From Isoetes taiwanensis (Eukaryota; Streptophyta; Lycopodiopsida; Isoetales; Isoetaceae), in assembly GCA_021234155.1 (NCBI GenBank), contig JAJEKV010000011.1, positions 16,518,943 through 16,582,942 on the forward strand: a stretch of DNA of 64,000 nt, read 5' to 3'. The translations under genes and the position numbers were made by a program. Position 1 is the first letter of the stretch. Every line of letters begins with the position of its first letter. The notes below the pieces were generated by a model. The model was not told the DNA's origin. It ran no database searches and saw nothing but the letters and a program-made list of their open reading frames with translations. Below, piece by piece: positions 10,446-20,590 of the stretch.

Positions 10446-11572
10446 GGTGTCGGGGTTTGTTTGTGTTTGAGTCAAATTGCAAGGCACACACCCGAGCTTG
10501 CAGAGTAAATCTTGCAATGCATACAACGATATTTAAATTAAACTGCCCAATCTTGTGAATTGAAATGAAATAAAGAAATTTGATTGCATTTACGAGTTAC
10601 GCTAGCATCGGATGTTTTTCCCAAAGCATTTTTTGTCTTTGAAGGATGTTGATCATCAAGTGTGTAAGCAAGGAGCAACTCTAGTACGAGAGTTGTAAAA
10701 CACACACAACAACTTGCACAATTTATCGTGAGTCTTTGGGGAGTTGGCGGGCTTGTTGAGAATCTTTGCTCAAAGCAATGGAAATGATCGTCTTCAATTA
10801 GAACTCTTATGTAGGAAATTTCTTATTTGCATAAATTTATCATTGCACATTATATTTCCTTTATGTTGGCATGTTCCTTGATGTGTTTTTGCGGCTATTA
10901 TGGCTCAAGGCTTCATCACGCATTTTGATGAATCAACGGCAACAAGCATTATTCGGGCCAATGGAGTCCGTGCTTTGCTTGATCTTGTGACTATGGAACG
11001 GAAGATATTTAAAGAGTGCTAGTGCTTGGTCACTTGGGCAGATTGGAGGCATAGCCCATCTCATTCCTTGGCGATTCTTGAGGCTGGAGTCCTTCAACAT
11101 TTGGTTATCTCCTAGCAAGTACCAGCAGTGATGATCTGGAATTAATGTGCAGAAAGGCAATAAGGGCAATTGTAGAACGTCTTGCACATCTTCTTGCTTT
11201 AGATTCGCTCATTCAGGCAAGTGTGTTAACCCTTTAACTTTTTTTGGTAATCACATATTATTATTACCCACTATAATTTGTCAACTTTCCTTTTTTCCAG
11301 GGCCAACATTACCATCTGACCTCCTGAAGAACGTAATAATGCAGCTATCAAAGGTCCTTCCAAACGATCCAGAATCAAGAACCAAGTTTGTCACTTCAGG
11401 GGGATTTGAGAAACTACAACAGCTGAATATTGCATCTGATGCAGAGATGAAACAATATGTTGATGTTGTAAACAAGGCTTATCCTATAGTAGTCGTCCAA
11501 TATTACTCTCCTGGATATTCTGAGATTCTTCTGCAAAAGCTTACTGGAGCGAAACCTGCGGCCAAGAAATGA
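10446..11572 (+). pseudogene. SPAG6: SPAG6/PF16 axoneme central-pair protein, C-terminal half
   Basis: Four exon-like pieces follow the C-terminal armadillo repeats of SPAG6/PF16, a central-apparatus protein of motile cilia. Piece 1 (about 10460-10504) gives LSQIARHTPELA. Piece 2 (about 10608-10815) gives FPKAFFCLKDVDHQV and GATLVREL. Piece 3 (about 10893-11225) gives GFITHFDESTATSIIRANGV, then SASAWSLGQIGG, SPSHSLAILEAGVL and a helix ending in LDSLIQA. Piece 4 (11301-11572) gives LPSDLLKNVIMQLSKVLPND, FVTSGGFEKLQ and VVQYYSPGYSEILLQKLTG before a TGA. The last intron is phase 1, with a GTGTGT donor and a CCAG acceptor. Pieces 2 and 3 carry several single-base indels and an in-frame stop; piece 4 is intact. 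The N-terminal half is absent. Confidence 0.88.
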
Positions 11573-12150
11573 CTCATAAGTTTTAGGAGTTAATTGGTAC
11601 GAATCAAAATGAAGTAGATAAAAATGGATGACAACATCTTAGCTCCATTTGGCATCTTTGGAAATCGGGTTAATGATATTATGTGGCGGCCTTAGTTTCA
11701 TTTTCTTAATCTGCAGCAGCTTACAATGAATTGTGAGTGGGCAAGATTCTCAATTGCTAAGTCCTGTTCTGAGTTGGTCCTAAGAAAATAGGCTGCTTGT
11801 ACTACAACCATATCTGAGAAAATTTTATCTGTCAACCTTGACGTTGCAATTTTGTCTTAAAGAGGTGCATGAAAGATGAAATTGGACCAAATGAGACCAG
11901 GATTTAATCTCATGTTGGATGTGGTGAAAGAACCGTTTTGGAATGCAAAATATCCAATCTGTGCCATAAAGGTAGCATGGCTTTTCTATGTATCTGCTTG
12001 CAACACGGAATTCTAATTGGTGACTTACCTTCAGAACTTAAATAAGGTACTTTTACAATGCTCAAAATTGCTCATCAAAAATACCTAATAAAATACTAGT
12101 TTTGCGCATAACGTAAGGCTGAAATTAAAAAATGTGTGATTGAGGCTGTA
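11573..12150. other. downstream non-coding stretch
   Basis: AT-rich sequence after the SPAG6 stop. It could include a 3' UTR. No further exon is seen. Confidence 0.4.
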
Positions 12151-12159
12151 CGTTCGATG

Positions 12160-12385
12160 CTTGATAACTAGTTAACTGGCTTCCACCCATATAAGCTCAA
12201 TAAGGTGGCTATCGGTTCAATGCCAGATAACTGGTTAATTGGTTTCCATCTATATAAGCTTGATAAAGTGGTTATTAGTCTTAACCTCGGATAACAAAAC
12301 ATGAGTGGCCTTGGTTGTAGATTCGAGGCTAGATATTTGCCACTTCTTGTAGATTTGAGGCCAGATATTTGCCACTTCTGAGGCC
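12160..12385. repeat. two short tandem doublets
   Basis: A GATAACTAGTTAACTGG / GATAACTGGTTAATTGG unit recurs with a period of about 63 bp (12163 and 12226). Next to it an AGATATTTGCCACTTCT unit occurs twice, about 34 bp apart, at 12330-12380. The region is non-coding. Confidence 0.7.
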
Positions 12386-12525
12386 TCGGCTCGGAAATGG
12401 GCCTTGGGCTTAGGTGCCAAATATCTGGTCTCGGCTTCTAGTTTTAGGAATTCCGCCTGTGGTGTTGCATGCCATTTCTGTTTTGTTTTTATCAAATCTT
12501 GTTAAAAACAACTCTGGTTTTATAG

Positions 12526-12875
12526 ACCTATCAATATCTAGAAGACTATGCGAGCGCGCTAAAAGCTTACAATGCTGCATGTGAGGGGGATCCTGGACTT
12601 CCAGGGAAAAGTGAAATAGAGAAAACTGTGAAGCTACTAGCAATACTGGAGGATTTAACAATGAATAAGGTGAAATTTGTGCTTTCGGATGTATCCTAAA
12701 CCGGGTTTAATTTTTCTCGGTGGCCAGTATTTGCGGAAGGCTCAAACCAAAAAAGTTTGCTTCATTGGTGGCATCCATCCCTTCTGCTAAAAGTGGTATT
12801 TGTCTTGCGAGTATGCTAAAGGATGGCCTGAACAAGGGTTCAAGTTGTCTCAAAATGTTTATAGTAATCGTCATA
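12526..12875 (+). pseudogene. TTC5-like TPR protein, two consecutive exons
   Basis: Exon A (12526-12669) lies between a TTTATAG acceptor and a GTGAAA donor. It is an intact frame encoding YLEDYASALKAYNAACEGDP, then a helix ending LLAILEDLTMNK. Exon B starts after CCAG at 12728 and encodes GRLKPKKFASLVASIPS, then LKDGLNKG. The pattern YLEDY..AL..Y.AA...DPG, a linker helix, then GR.K.K..ASL..S and L..GLNKG matches plant and animal TTC5 (tetratricopeptide repeat protein 5). The domain order is that of TTC5: TPR, then the start of the C-terminal OB-fold part. Exon A is one of the few undamaged exons in the window. The C-terminus after LNKG decays into non-coding sequence. Confidence 0.7.
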
Positions 12876-12965
12876 AATGTCATAAATACGTATTTTATGC
12901 CTAGTCTAGTCTTCTATTAACAGTGTTATAGTAGGCTATAGTCGCATTATTTGATTAATTAGGTC

Positions 12966-13440
12966 GTGGTGATGAAGAGGGTTCTGATGGGAAAACTTGT
13001 TAAAATTTAGTTGAGGACTCTAGTCAAGCTTTCTCGCTCATGCTTTTTGGGAAAAAAACTTTGATCACATTGTGTCATGTTGCTGTATGTGTCTCACGAA
13101 TGGGACCGAAGAATATGCCCATCCATCTTTCATTTCTAGGGCTACTATTTGGCCCTTTTTTTTAGAGCACCAGCCGTACTAAGCCTACGACATTTCTTGC
13201 GATTCTAGCCTAATTTTTATTTTATTTTTATTGAAAGATGCTTTCATTCATAATGGGTTTTTTTTTATATGAAGAGGGTTCTAACGGAAAACTTATTAAA
13301 ATTTAGTTGATGACTCTAGTCAAGCTTTCTCGCTCATGCTTTTTGGAAAAAAAACTTTGACCACATTGTGTCATGTTGCTGTATGTGTCTCACGAATGGG
13401 ATCCCTAAGAATATGCCCATGTATCTTTCATTTCTAGGGG
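12966..13440. repeat. direct repeat, ~165-bp units 297 bp apart
   Basis: The segment at 12974-13140 (GAAGAGGGTTCT ... CATTTCTAGGG) is repeated at 13271-13438 with few changes. Both contain CTCGCTCATGCTTTTTGG and GTGTCATGTTGCTGTATGTG. Function unknown; no reading frame. Confidence 0.85.
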
Positions 13441-13795
13441 ATGAAATGACCCAACAAGAAACATGAAAACAAAACAAAAAACATGAAAACACACTCTCGG
13501 GTGTTCATCGGGTGTTCTCGGGTCTGGGCCCCTGACGATATTGTAAAGACTATCTGACGATTTTTTTGACGCAGAACAAGCATTCTCTTGTAGTGCATCT
13601 CTCATCATTACTTGCTTCTTGGAAATGTTAGAGGACGGACATCATAATCAACTGATAAACAAATCATGTAACCCTTGTGCAGACCTGACCTGACCTTTCT
13701 CGGAGAGAAACCTAAGCCTGGTTTATAACAGACTACTGAAAAGGAGATCAAATGTGCTAGGACCATGGTGGTGGTACTGATCCAAACCCATTGTT
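13441..13795. other. non-coding stretch
   Basis: No gene is recognised. A short open frame on the minus strand has no family signature. Confidence 0.35.
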
Positions 13796-13890
13796 CCCTG
13801 TAAACTGGCGATCACCTGCATTGTGTGTCGCTCATGTTTGAACCGCCTAGCCGGCAAGATAGACAGCGCATTGGGGCTATGGCGACCTCC
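13796..13890 (+). repeat. third copy of the GGCGGTCAC...TATGGCGACC repeat
   Basis: The segment has the same order of words as at 6768 and 7420: CCCTGTAAACTGGC, GATCACCTG, TTGAACCG, GGCAA and CTATGGCGACC. The JmjC exons do not follow it here, so this piece is a separate dispersed repeat that sits at the front of each duplication unit. Confidence 0.65.
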
Positions 13891-14304
13891 AAGAGGCAAA
13901 ACACTCTAAGTCCGGCAGCAACAGAGGTCCACAAACACAAACAAAATGTGCATACTTGATGTAGAAGCCTGTGACATAGCCACATTGCTTAGGATTTTAG
14001 CTTTAGAATAAAAGGCAAACCGTTCTTCTCACTGTGTTCTTCAAGCGTCATCAAAGTCTGTTGTTTTCTACATTATGACCACTTTTGAGTAAGCAAGTAA
14101 GCAAACATAGAACCTTATAGATTTGCAACAACAGATGCAACATCCATTGCCTAAAATAGTGGCACGGTTCTAGTTTACAATCTTCCATATTTTATCTATA
14201 GTACAATGTCAATCGCAAGAGATATTACTTCTTTCTCAAGTATTCTATTGTCCAGAAGTAGCAATTTGACAAAATATGACTTTGAACTATGATTTAAGCC
14301 ACTT

Positions 14305-14348
14305 CACCCTCCGGCCATGGAGGGCAACCCTCCGTGCGCAGCACCTTG
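14305..14348 (+). repeat. GC-rich hairpin motif ending CTTG, copy 1
   Basis: GGAGGG (14319-14324), loop CAA and CCCTCC (14328-14333) form a perfect 6-bp hairpin. After it come 10 bases and then CCTTG followed by T. A further CCCTCC lies just upstream (14307-14312). The motif, including the trailing GTGCGCAGCACCTTG, recurs at 24423-24451. The geometry resembles a Helitron 3' terminus (hairpin, about 10 nt, CTRR), but the last bases are CTTG, so this is only a candidate. Confidence 0.45.
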
Positions 14349-14384
14349 TTTTCAATTGTTTCTATTTCCTTTAATTTTTTTTTT

Positions 14385-14735
14385 GTGAAAACATTCTAAA
14401 ACAATGCCAGTTAGCTAATTTTAGGCATAAAATTATTCCATAGATGCTAGAAGATAAATTATTATTCACATGTTTCTTATAAACTAGAAATGTTGTTAGC
14501 TAAACTAGTCCAAAATTTATTCCAAAAGTTTCTATGGTTTAGCTAAACAATACAAAATTTCACTCTCTTACTTTCTAACGTTTGGTTAAAGAGATCGAAA
14601 ATTCGTGCGGGCGCGGAAAAAGTTAAGCTAAAATTATTATTTTTTTCCCAATTTTTTCCATTTACTTTAGCCAATATTTTTTGAAAATGTGCTAAAAAAT
14701 CGCCAAATAGCTAAGTTTAGCCCTTAAATTATTCC
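14385..14735. repeat. AT-rich repeat related to 6480-6620
   Basis: The segment contains repeated GCTAAACTAGTCCAAAATTT, GGTTTAGCTAAAC and similar words, as in 6480-6620. It could be a decayed MITE. No coding potential. Confidence 0.45.
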
Positions 14736-16300
14736 ATGGAAGTAAGAGTATGCGAGAGTGGAATTGAAGAGCCTCCTTTCAATATTTTAAAAGGCCGATG
14801 TATTCAAGAAGAGTACATATGGATTTGTCATTCTTTGTTAGAAGGTCTAGACTTCTTGGAGCGGCCGAGGGAAGAAAAAGAAAGCTCTATGATCCCTTTT
14901 AGTGTAGAAACGGGATATTCTAGCAGATGTTGATCACCAAGTATTTCATCCTAGGGGAGTACAAAAGAGGTTGTGTTTTTTACATATGCTCTAGGTTTGG
15001 TATTAGAGCTTGCAAAGAATTATGGGATTTGAAAGTCTATCAGTTTCTAGTAGGAAGTAGTGACCGTGGTGAATTTGTTAAACATGATGAAACAATGAGT
15101 AAAACAACTAGCATTTTGTTAGATGCTTTGAGGATCATCACTTTAGAGCTCCAGTGTGGAGTTGTGAAGAGGACTTTGTGTTTATATACAAGCAGTATAG
15201 TAGACATTTACCTATAAGACAGTTTAATGATGATGATAAGACTGACAATGCTTTGTTCCTGACACCAATTGACAGTTGGACGACTAATATAAATTATCTA
15301 TTTTATGCTTCATATTTTTGTTTCCTTAGTCTATTAGATCTAAATTTTAGTTGTTTTGGTCTAGTACCATAAAAGCGAAAGGTAGGGACGAATCTTGGTA
15401 ACTAAGTGGTGAAAGTGGCGGAGATCTTGTACATCTTGATATCTGCAATAAATCCCAGGGAAGTGACACTAGTTTTGAGATCATCTTTGGTTTGGCGTGC
15501 CGTGAAGTTGGGCTTGATGTTTTTTAATATTTCTTTCTTTTGTGCTCAACTTTTGATATTTTTAGGTATGATAGAAGCACCGAAGTGGTTGATGCTGCTA
15601 TGGCCATATTTGCGCAGCCTGTTAATGATGATGGAATATGTCGCGTGTATTCCTCGGTGCTTAATGATCGGATGGACAAAAGAAAAAAAGTTGAACACGA
15701 GGTTCTGAAAATAATGAAAGCAACATTGTCTTCGTCCCACCAAACAGGTCAGTTATTCAACATTGTTTAATTTCATTGCTTTATTTCTTTTTTATGTTCT
15801 ATATTGATGTTCCGCTTAGCCCAAGACTTAGCGGCTTAGTCCTAAATGCATCTACAAGTGGCAGTTTGCTGCAAATTGAAGTGATGTAAATGAGCAGGTT
15901 AGTAGTTAGATTCAACTTATTTTTTGGTTTTTTCATTTCTATAAGTTTTCATTTGATGCAATTCCACAGGTCAATAATATTTCCACAGGTCACTTCATGC
16001 CAATCACATTAGGAGGCGCAGATAAGGAAAATGTCCCACCATTAGCCCAAGACTACCTTGATTTTATTGACAATGATGCGTGATAAATTGATGGCATCAA
16101 ATCTAATTGCACGAAGAGCTTTAATAGGTGGAAATTTCAACGTGGCGAAAGGAAACACATTGACAAACACAATTGGTCAGAGCTTTATGGACGCAACATT
16201 TCCAGGTTGTGTTTTTCTTAGTTGTGGAAATCCTGCTGAAGCTGCCAATGTTCTGAGCAACTGGAACTTGAACAAGAGTTCGGCTTCTGGTTCATTATAG
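14736..16300 (+). CDS. unrecognised multi-exon gene with a KEN motif
   Basis: A first coding-like block (about 14736-15340) contains ELWDLKVYQFLVGSSDRGEF, then a frameshifted EDFVFIYKQY...RQFNDDDKTDN. Exon 15566-15747 is intact (TTTAG acceptor, GTCAGT donor) and encodes YDRSTEVVDAAMAIFAQPV, then KKVEHEVLKIMKATLSSSH. The next exon starts at 15989 after TTCCACAG and joins in phase. It encodes HFMPITLGGADKENVPPLA, then YLDFIDND; after one frameshift it continues as LIARRALIGGNFNVAKG to SNWNLNKSSASGSL and a TAG at about 16300. DKENVPP fits the KEN-box degron consensus, though a short motif alone proves nothing. I cannot assign a family. It may be a plant gene or an unusual transposon-derived gene. 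Confidence 0.5.
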
Positions 16301-16339
16301 TTTGGGCAGATTCAAGCTTTAGTGACCTTTTTGTATGAT

Positions 16340-16570
16340 CTTTTTGGCTATGTATGACCTTTTTGTATCAAAAACTTCAAGCTTTGGTTTTGTATCAGAA
16401 GCTTTGGCTGTATCAAAAACTTTGGCTGTATCAGATTTGATGTAATAGAGAATGGCTGTGTAAATTGGTGTAATAGAGAATTTTTTGGCTGTGTAAATTG
16501 GTGTAATGGAGAATTGTTTGGGCTGCGTAAATTGTTGTCAACTGTGTAAATCGTTGTGATGAAATCTTGA
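16340..16570. repeat. degenerate minisatellite downstream of the unknown gene
   Basis: Words such as TTTGGCTGTATCA and GGCTGTGTAAATTGGTGTAAT recur in tandem with period roughly 20-45 bp. Positioned just after the presumed stop codon, it may lie in the 3' UTR. It is low-complexity and non-coding. Confidence 0.65.
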
Positions 16571-16879
16571 GTGAAGATCAGGTCATAATCACTTGACAAT
16601 GAGCAAAAAATTACAGCTTATAAAAAACGGTAATTAGTGGTGAAATTCCTGGATGGTTAGAATTTCGATAAAGAAACTTGGCGGATGGTGGCTAGTGCCA
16701 TTGGCACATCTTAAATGCAACCTACATTCAAAATCCAACAAATCTTGATTAGTTTATATGCAAAATCCGGTGGGGCATGACATATTCTAGCAAATTATCT
16801 AGTAGGGCTATTGGGGATTTCTAAGCTTGCCATGCAGGTTTTAACCCCCAAAGCCCACATGGTATGTCGGATTTACTAA

Positions 16880-16970
16880 CAAGCATTTTGGGTTTGCCCC
16901 GGAAAACCCTTGTTTATGGGTTTGTGGCATATCCAAGCATATGCGATATATGCTTAGGATATACTAGTGA
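16880..16970. repeat. dispersed repeat, second copy of 6655-6735
   Basis: It shares AAACCCTTGTTTAT and GGGTTTGTGGCATATC with the copy at 6.7 kb. Here it is followed by CAAATTGGC, as the first copy is followed by a GTAAATTGGC. Confidence 0.6.
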
Positions 16971-17480
16971 TGCTCCAAATTGGCTATTGCGATAAACTCT
17001 GGTCAGCCACATTTGCCCCAAACCCCCGGACTCCGGCCCGGCTATGGCTATGCCTCCACTCGGGCGCTTACCGATCCGTTAGGGTATGGCGGATTAGGGC
17101 GGTGTTCATATCGGAACGAGAAGAGAGAGCCTTGGGCATTGTGGAATGCAAACAAGGGGTGGATCTGGGCCCTTTTGAATATGGTAGACAAAGAGGTGGA
17201 AGAATGAAATGAAGGTTCTGGCTATGGCAAAGAGATGGCGGATCTGGCTATGGAGAAGTAAAGGCGAGAAATGGCATTATAACAATCCCGAGCGGGCATA
17301 GACGGCATGGCGGATCGGCTCGGTTTTAGCGAAAAAAACGGATATGGCGAGAGAAGAATATGGCAATGAACTCCAGAGCATCGGTTGAATCATAGGCGGG
17401 CTTAGCGGATGGAGGATGGATCGGGCCAATGGCGAAGGAAGAACTTGGCAAAGGGCGGTGGCTGGTGAAGCCAGTTTAGG
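16971..17480. repeat. GC-rich stretch of degenerate TATGGC words
   Basis: The segment is rich in GGCTATGG, ATGGCGGAT and similar words. Read on the minus strand these become the TGCCATAGCC words that fill 33640-34020 inside the LTR element, so the two stretches may be related. The open frames here are composition effects and show no protein signature. Confidence 0.4.
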
Positions 17481-19600
17481 CTTGGCGATTTTTATTCTCC
17501 TTTCTAGATCGTGATAGGTGCTCTCATTGCCTCAAGACAACTACTTACAAGATCATTTTGAAGCATCGTGCTTACAAATGAGATGGTCGCGAGGATGATA
17601 TGCAAGCCACGAAGGCGGCCAAAGCGGGCGAAAGTAATTAGGACAATAAGATGAAGATGTTTACGCTTTTGTTTTCTTTGATATATGGCGGTGATCGAAG
17701 GTATTTACGCAATTTATTTTTTAAGCAAATGGAAGCATCGGAGATTCTCTATCTGGGGGTTTTAGTAGAGATGGAATCACGGAAGCACATTCATAAGAAA
17801 GGAGCACACAACATTTATTTTTAGACTCAAGGATCAACAAAGCATTCGACATTCCATATAAGCATTCCATCCAAACTTCTTTGGCCGACAAAACACAAGG
17901 TGAGCGGCATGTTCAATCTTCTCATAAGCATTACAAATGGCGACAAATATTGCATATTAAAAAAATAATGCATTATTCTTGAGCCAGCCAACAACATAGA
18001 AAACAAGGTAAACAAACCTGTAATTCCTAGTTTCCCCTACCACAACATAATCGGGTTGACATCATTCATCACATAACCCGCTTGAATACAATGCCCGAAA
18101 AGTATAACAAACATAAGGCTGAATATAATACTCAACAAATACGGTTTGTATTCAAGGAAACATTATGAAGAGGCTTACACAAAAATGTAAAAAATTATAA
18201 TGTTGCATTCAGGATCGGGATACATATAAAAGAAAAGACAACAAGCTTTAGATCAACACAACAAGCCTATTAATTAAAGACGCGAACCCGATGGAGTCTG
18301 GATCACCTATTACAAATGCAACGCCACGGCCTTTGACTTGAAAGGAATCTTTGCTGCTCTTTGTAGGAAAATATAGACAAAGAATATCACTTTTACACTT
18401 CCAAAAATAACAAATAAAAGTTTTTCCTCAACCACAACTTACAGGCGGAGGAGGTGTAAAATGAGCAGCCCGAGGTTATGAGAAAAGACTTACTTCACGG
18501 ACACTGCAAGCAATTTATTGCCATGGTAGACAACACCATCCATATCTATAATGAAAGCACGCTTAGAAAGAATAGAAGCCCTTCTTTGTCTCTAAACATG
18601 GCAGGTCCAATTGGATCGGCGTTTCTTGAATTATCAAATTTCCACATACCAAAGTAATCATGATTGCTCCCATTTCTATTACTTGATTCAATTCTTTTTC
18701 TCTTGCTACAACTGAGCCGGAGAAACATCGTTAAGCGTAGCAGTAGGAGCTACAAACATGGGATCTTATTTTTAGTGCGATACCATAGCTCGTGCCCTAT
18801 ATGTTAATGCCATAGCTTCAGCCCCAATTAATTCTTGGCAATTCATGACATTCCTAGAGATCAATTTTGATCACTATAAACAAATATGAATAGAACTCAG
18901 AGGCTGTTTTTGAATGAGAATATTATGCAAGGTATATGCACGTAAGATCGAATCGTAAGGAAATCGTACTCTTATCCCATTAAGCACCATAGAGAAGGAA
19001 GATTGTTTTTATTCCTAACCTAATAGCAACCTAGCATAATCAAGGATATGCTCATTTAGAATGTTCTCGTGCATGCCCTCAATAGTCAATACATTTGGTG
19101 GTATAGCGTGATGCATGGATGTTGGCATTTAATAAAACCATTAGAATAACATAAAATGCACATAACTAGTAATGGGTGCGGCGTTGCGGTATAAATACAA
19201 AAGATAAGGTAATGCTAGACATTGAAGTATGATGTTGTTGAAGTTGGAATTAGGATATAAAGATGATAAGTTGATATCGATTTTGATGTGGGAAGGTTCA
19301 GCTATGTGTAGAGAGCTCTGACTTCCAAGTGATTGCTTTCAGAGTGTATTTCATTGGTTAGATGCCCAAGTTATGTAGGTGATGAATAATACTCAAGTGA
19401 AAAAATGCAATAGCCTAGTTTTGCCATGCCACAATTCGAGTTCATTGATTAGACATCCAAGTTGTCTAAGCGATGATGGAAAAATGCTTTAGGATCACAT
19501 ACGATAGTTTAGTTTTGCCATGAAACTCTGTAGCAAATAAAACGTTAAATTGGACTTGATAGTTAGAGGTTGGGTGATATACACTACAATATGATGCATC
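17481..19600. other. non-coding stretch
   Basis: AT-rich sequence with no supported gene, RNA gene or structured repeat. Short open frames on both strands have no recognisable motif. Confidence 0.4.
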
Positions 19601-19610
19601 ACTATATAGA

Positions 19611-19737
19611 TTGTTTTACAACTTGAGACATATCACTATATAGGTTATAGGGCCGGCCAATAAGCTACAACCTTAGATTGTTTTACAACTTGAGACATAT
19701 CACTATATAGGTTATAGGGCCGGCCAATAAGCTACAA
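19611..19737. repeat. perfect 60-bp tandem doublet
   Basis: Copies at 19611-19670 and 19678-19737 are identical as far as I can see. Each contains GGGCCGGCCAATAAGC. The 67-bp period and lack of divergence suggest a recent event. Confidence 0.9.
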
Positions 19738-20470
19738 ACTTATGAGGCATCACTACAAAGTTTGTTTTACAATGTTGCATTGCAATGGAATAAGTATATG
19801 TAGTTTCCATTATGAGCATGTGATTTAATAAATATAACAAACTTTATTCATTCTCAATAAGAATCTGATGTGTATAGCTTAATCAGTAAAACTCATTTGC
19901 AATATTATGGGAGCTAGAATGCAGCCCCATGAAAACTTTATATTACATAGAAGTCTTTGAAAGTTCATATTCCACCCAAAAAAAAAAAAGATTGCACACC
20001 AATTATGCAATGTTGTTGATATTCAAGATCGGCAATACCACATTGGAGACCAAAAAGCAACCATAATCTCTATTGATAATGCTATTACATTCTTGGAACC
20101 CGCGATGCATATATAACAAAGCTGGCGTTGAAGAGCAAGTTTGTTCCCAATCATAGGACAAAATGCCTCCTCTTGTTTCTTTCTAGCAAAGATGACCTGC
20201 AACACATGAAAACACATGCAAAACTAAGCACAAAGAAGAAACAGCATTTCCTTGAAGCACACGATTCAATTCCACGATTATAAATTACTTTACTCAATCG
20301 TTAAGCTAACTACCACGCATTTTCATTGGCAATCAAAACCTAGCTTCTAAATATGGCCTCAGGATAAGATGCAATATAAGGTGTAGATAATTTGCATGCT
20401 TCCTATCACGAGCGAACAAAGAAACCCCAATTTGGTGCTCTTCATCCCCACATTCCTCGATCAAAACAAT

Positions 20471-20590
20471 ACATCTCATTACAACAATACATCAGACATA
20501 CCTAGTGTGAAAGTATCTCATGGATGTGCATACATCTCATTACAACAATACATTAGACATACCTAGTGTGAAAGTATCTCATGGATGTGG
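20471..20590. repeat. ~61-bp tandem doublet
   Basis: The unit beginning ACATCTCATTACAACAATAC and ending in CTCATGGATGTG occurs twice in succession with one visible change (CATCAGACAT / CATTAGACAT). Confidence 0.9.

Noticed and set aside
11222-11300. A GC-AG intron in SPAG6 (CAG|GCAAGT donor)
   Set aside because: Using the GT four bases further on (GCAA|GTGTGT) gives a normal GT-AG intron and the correct phase into the next exon, so no unusual splice site is needed.
16630-16680. 18S rRNA-like words (GTGGTGAAATTC)
   Set aside because: The match is one short word; flanking bases do not follow 18S rRNA.
16967-17212. Two overlapping open frames in the GC-rich stretch
   Set aside because: The composition is a degenerate TATGGC repeat and neither frame has a recognisable domain.
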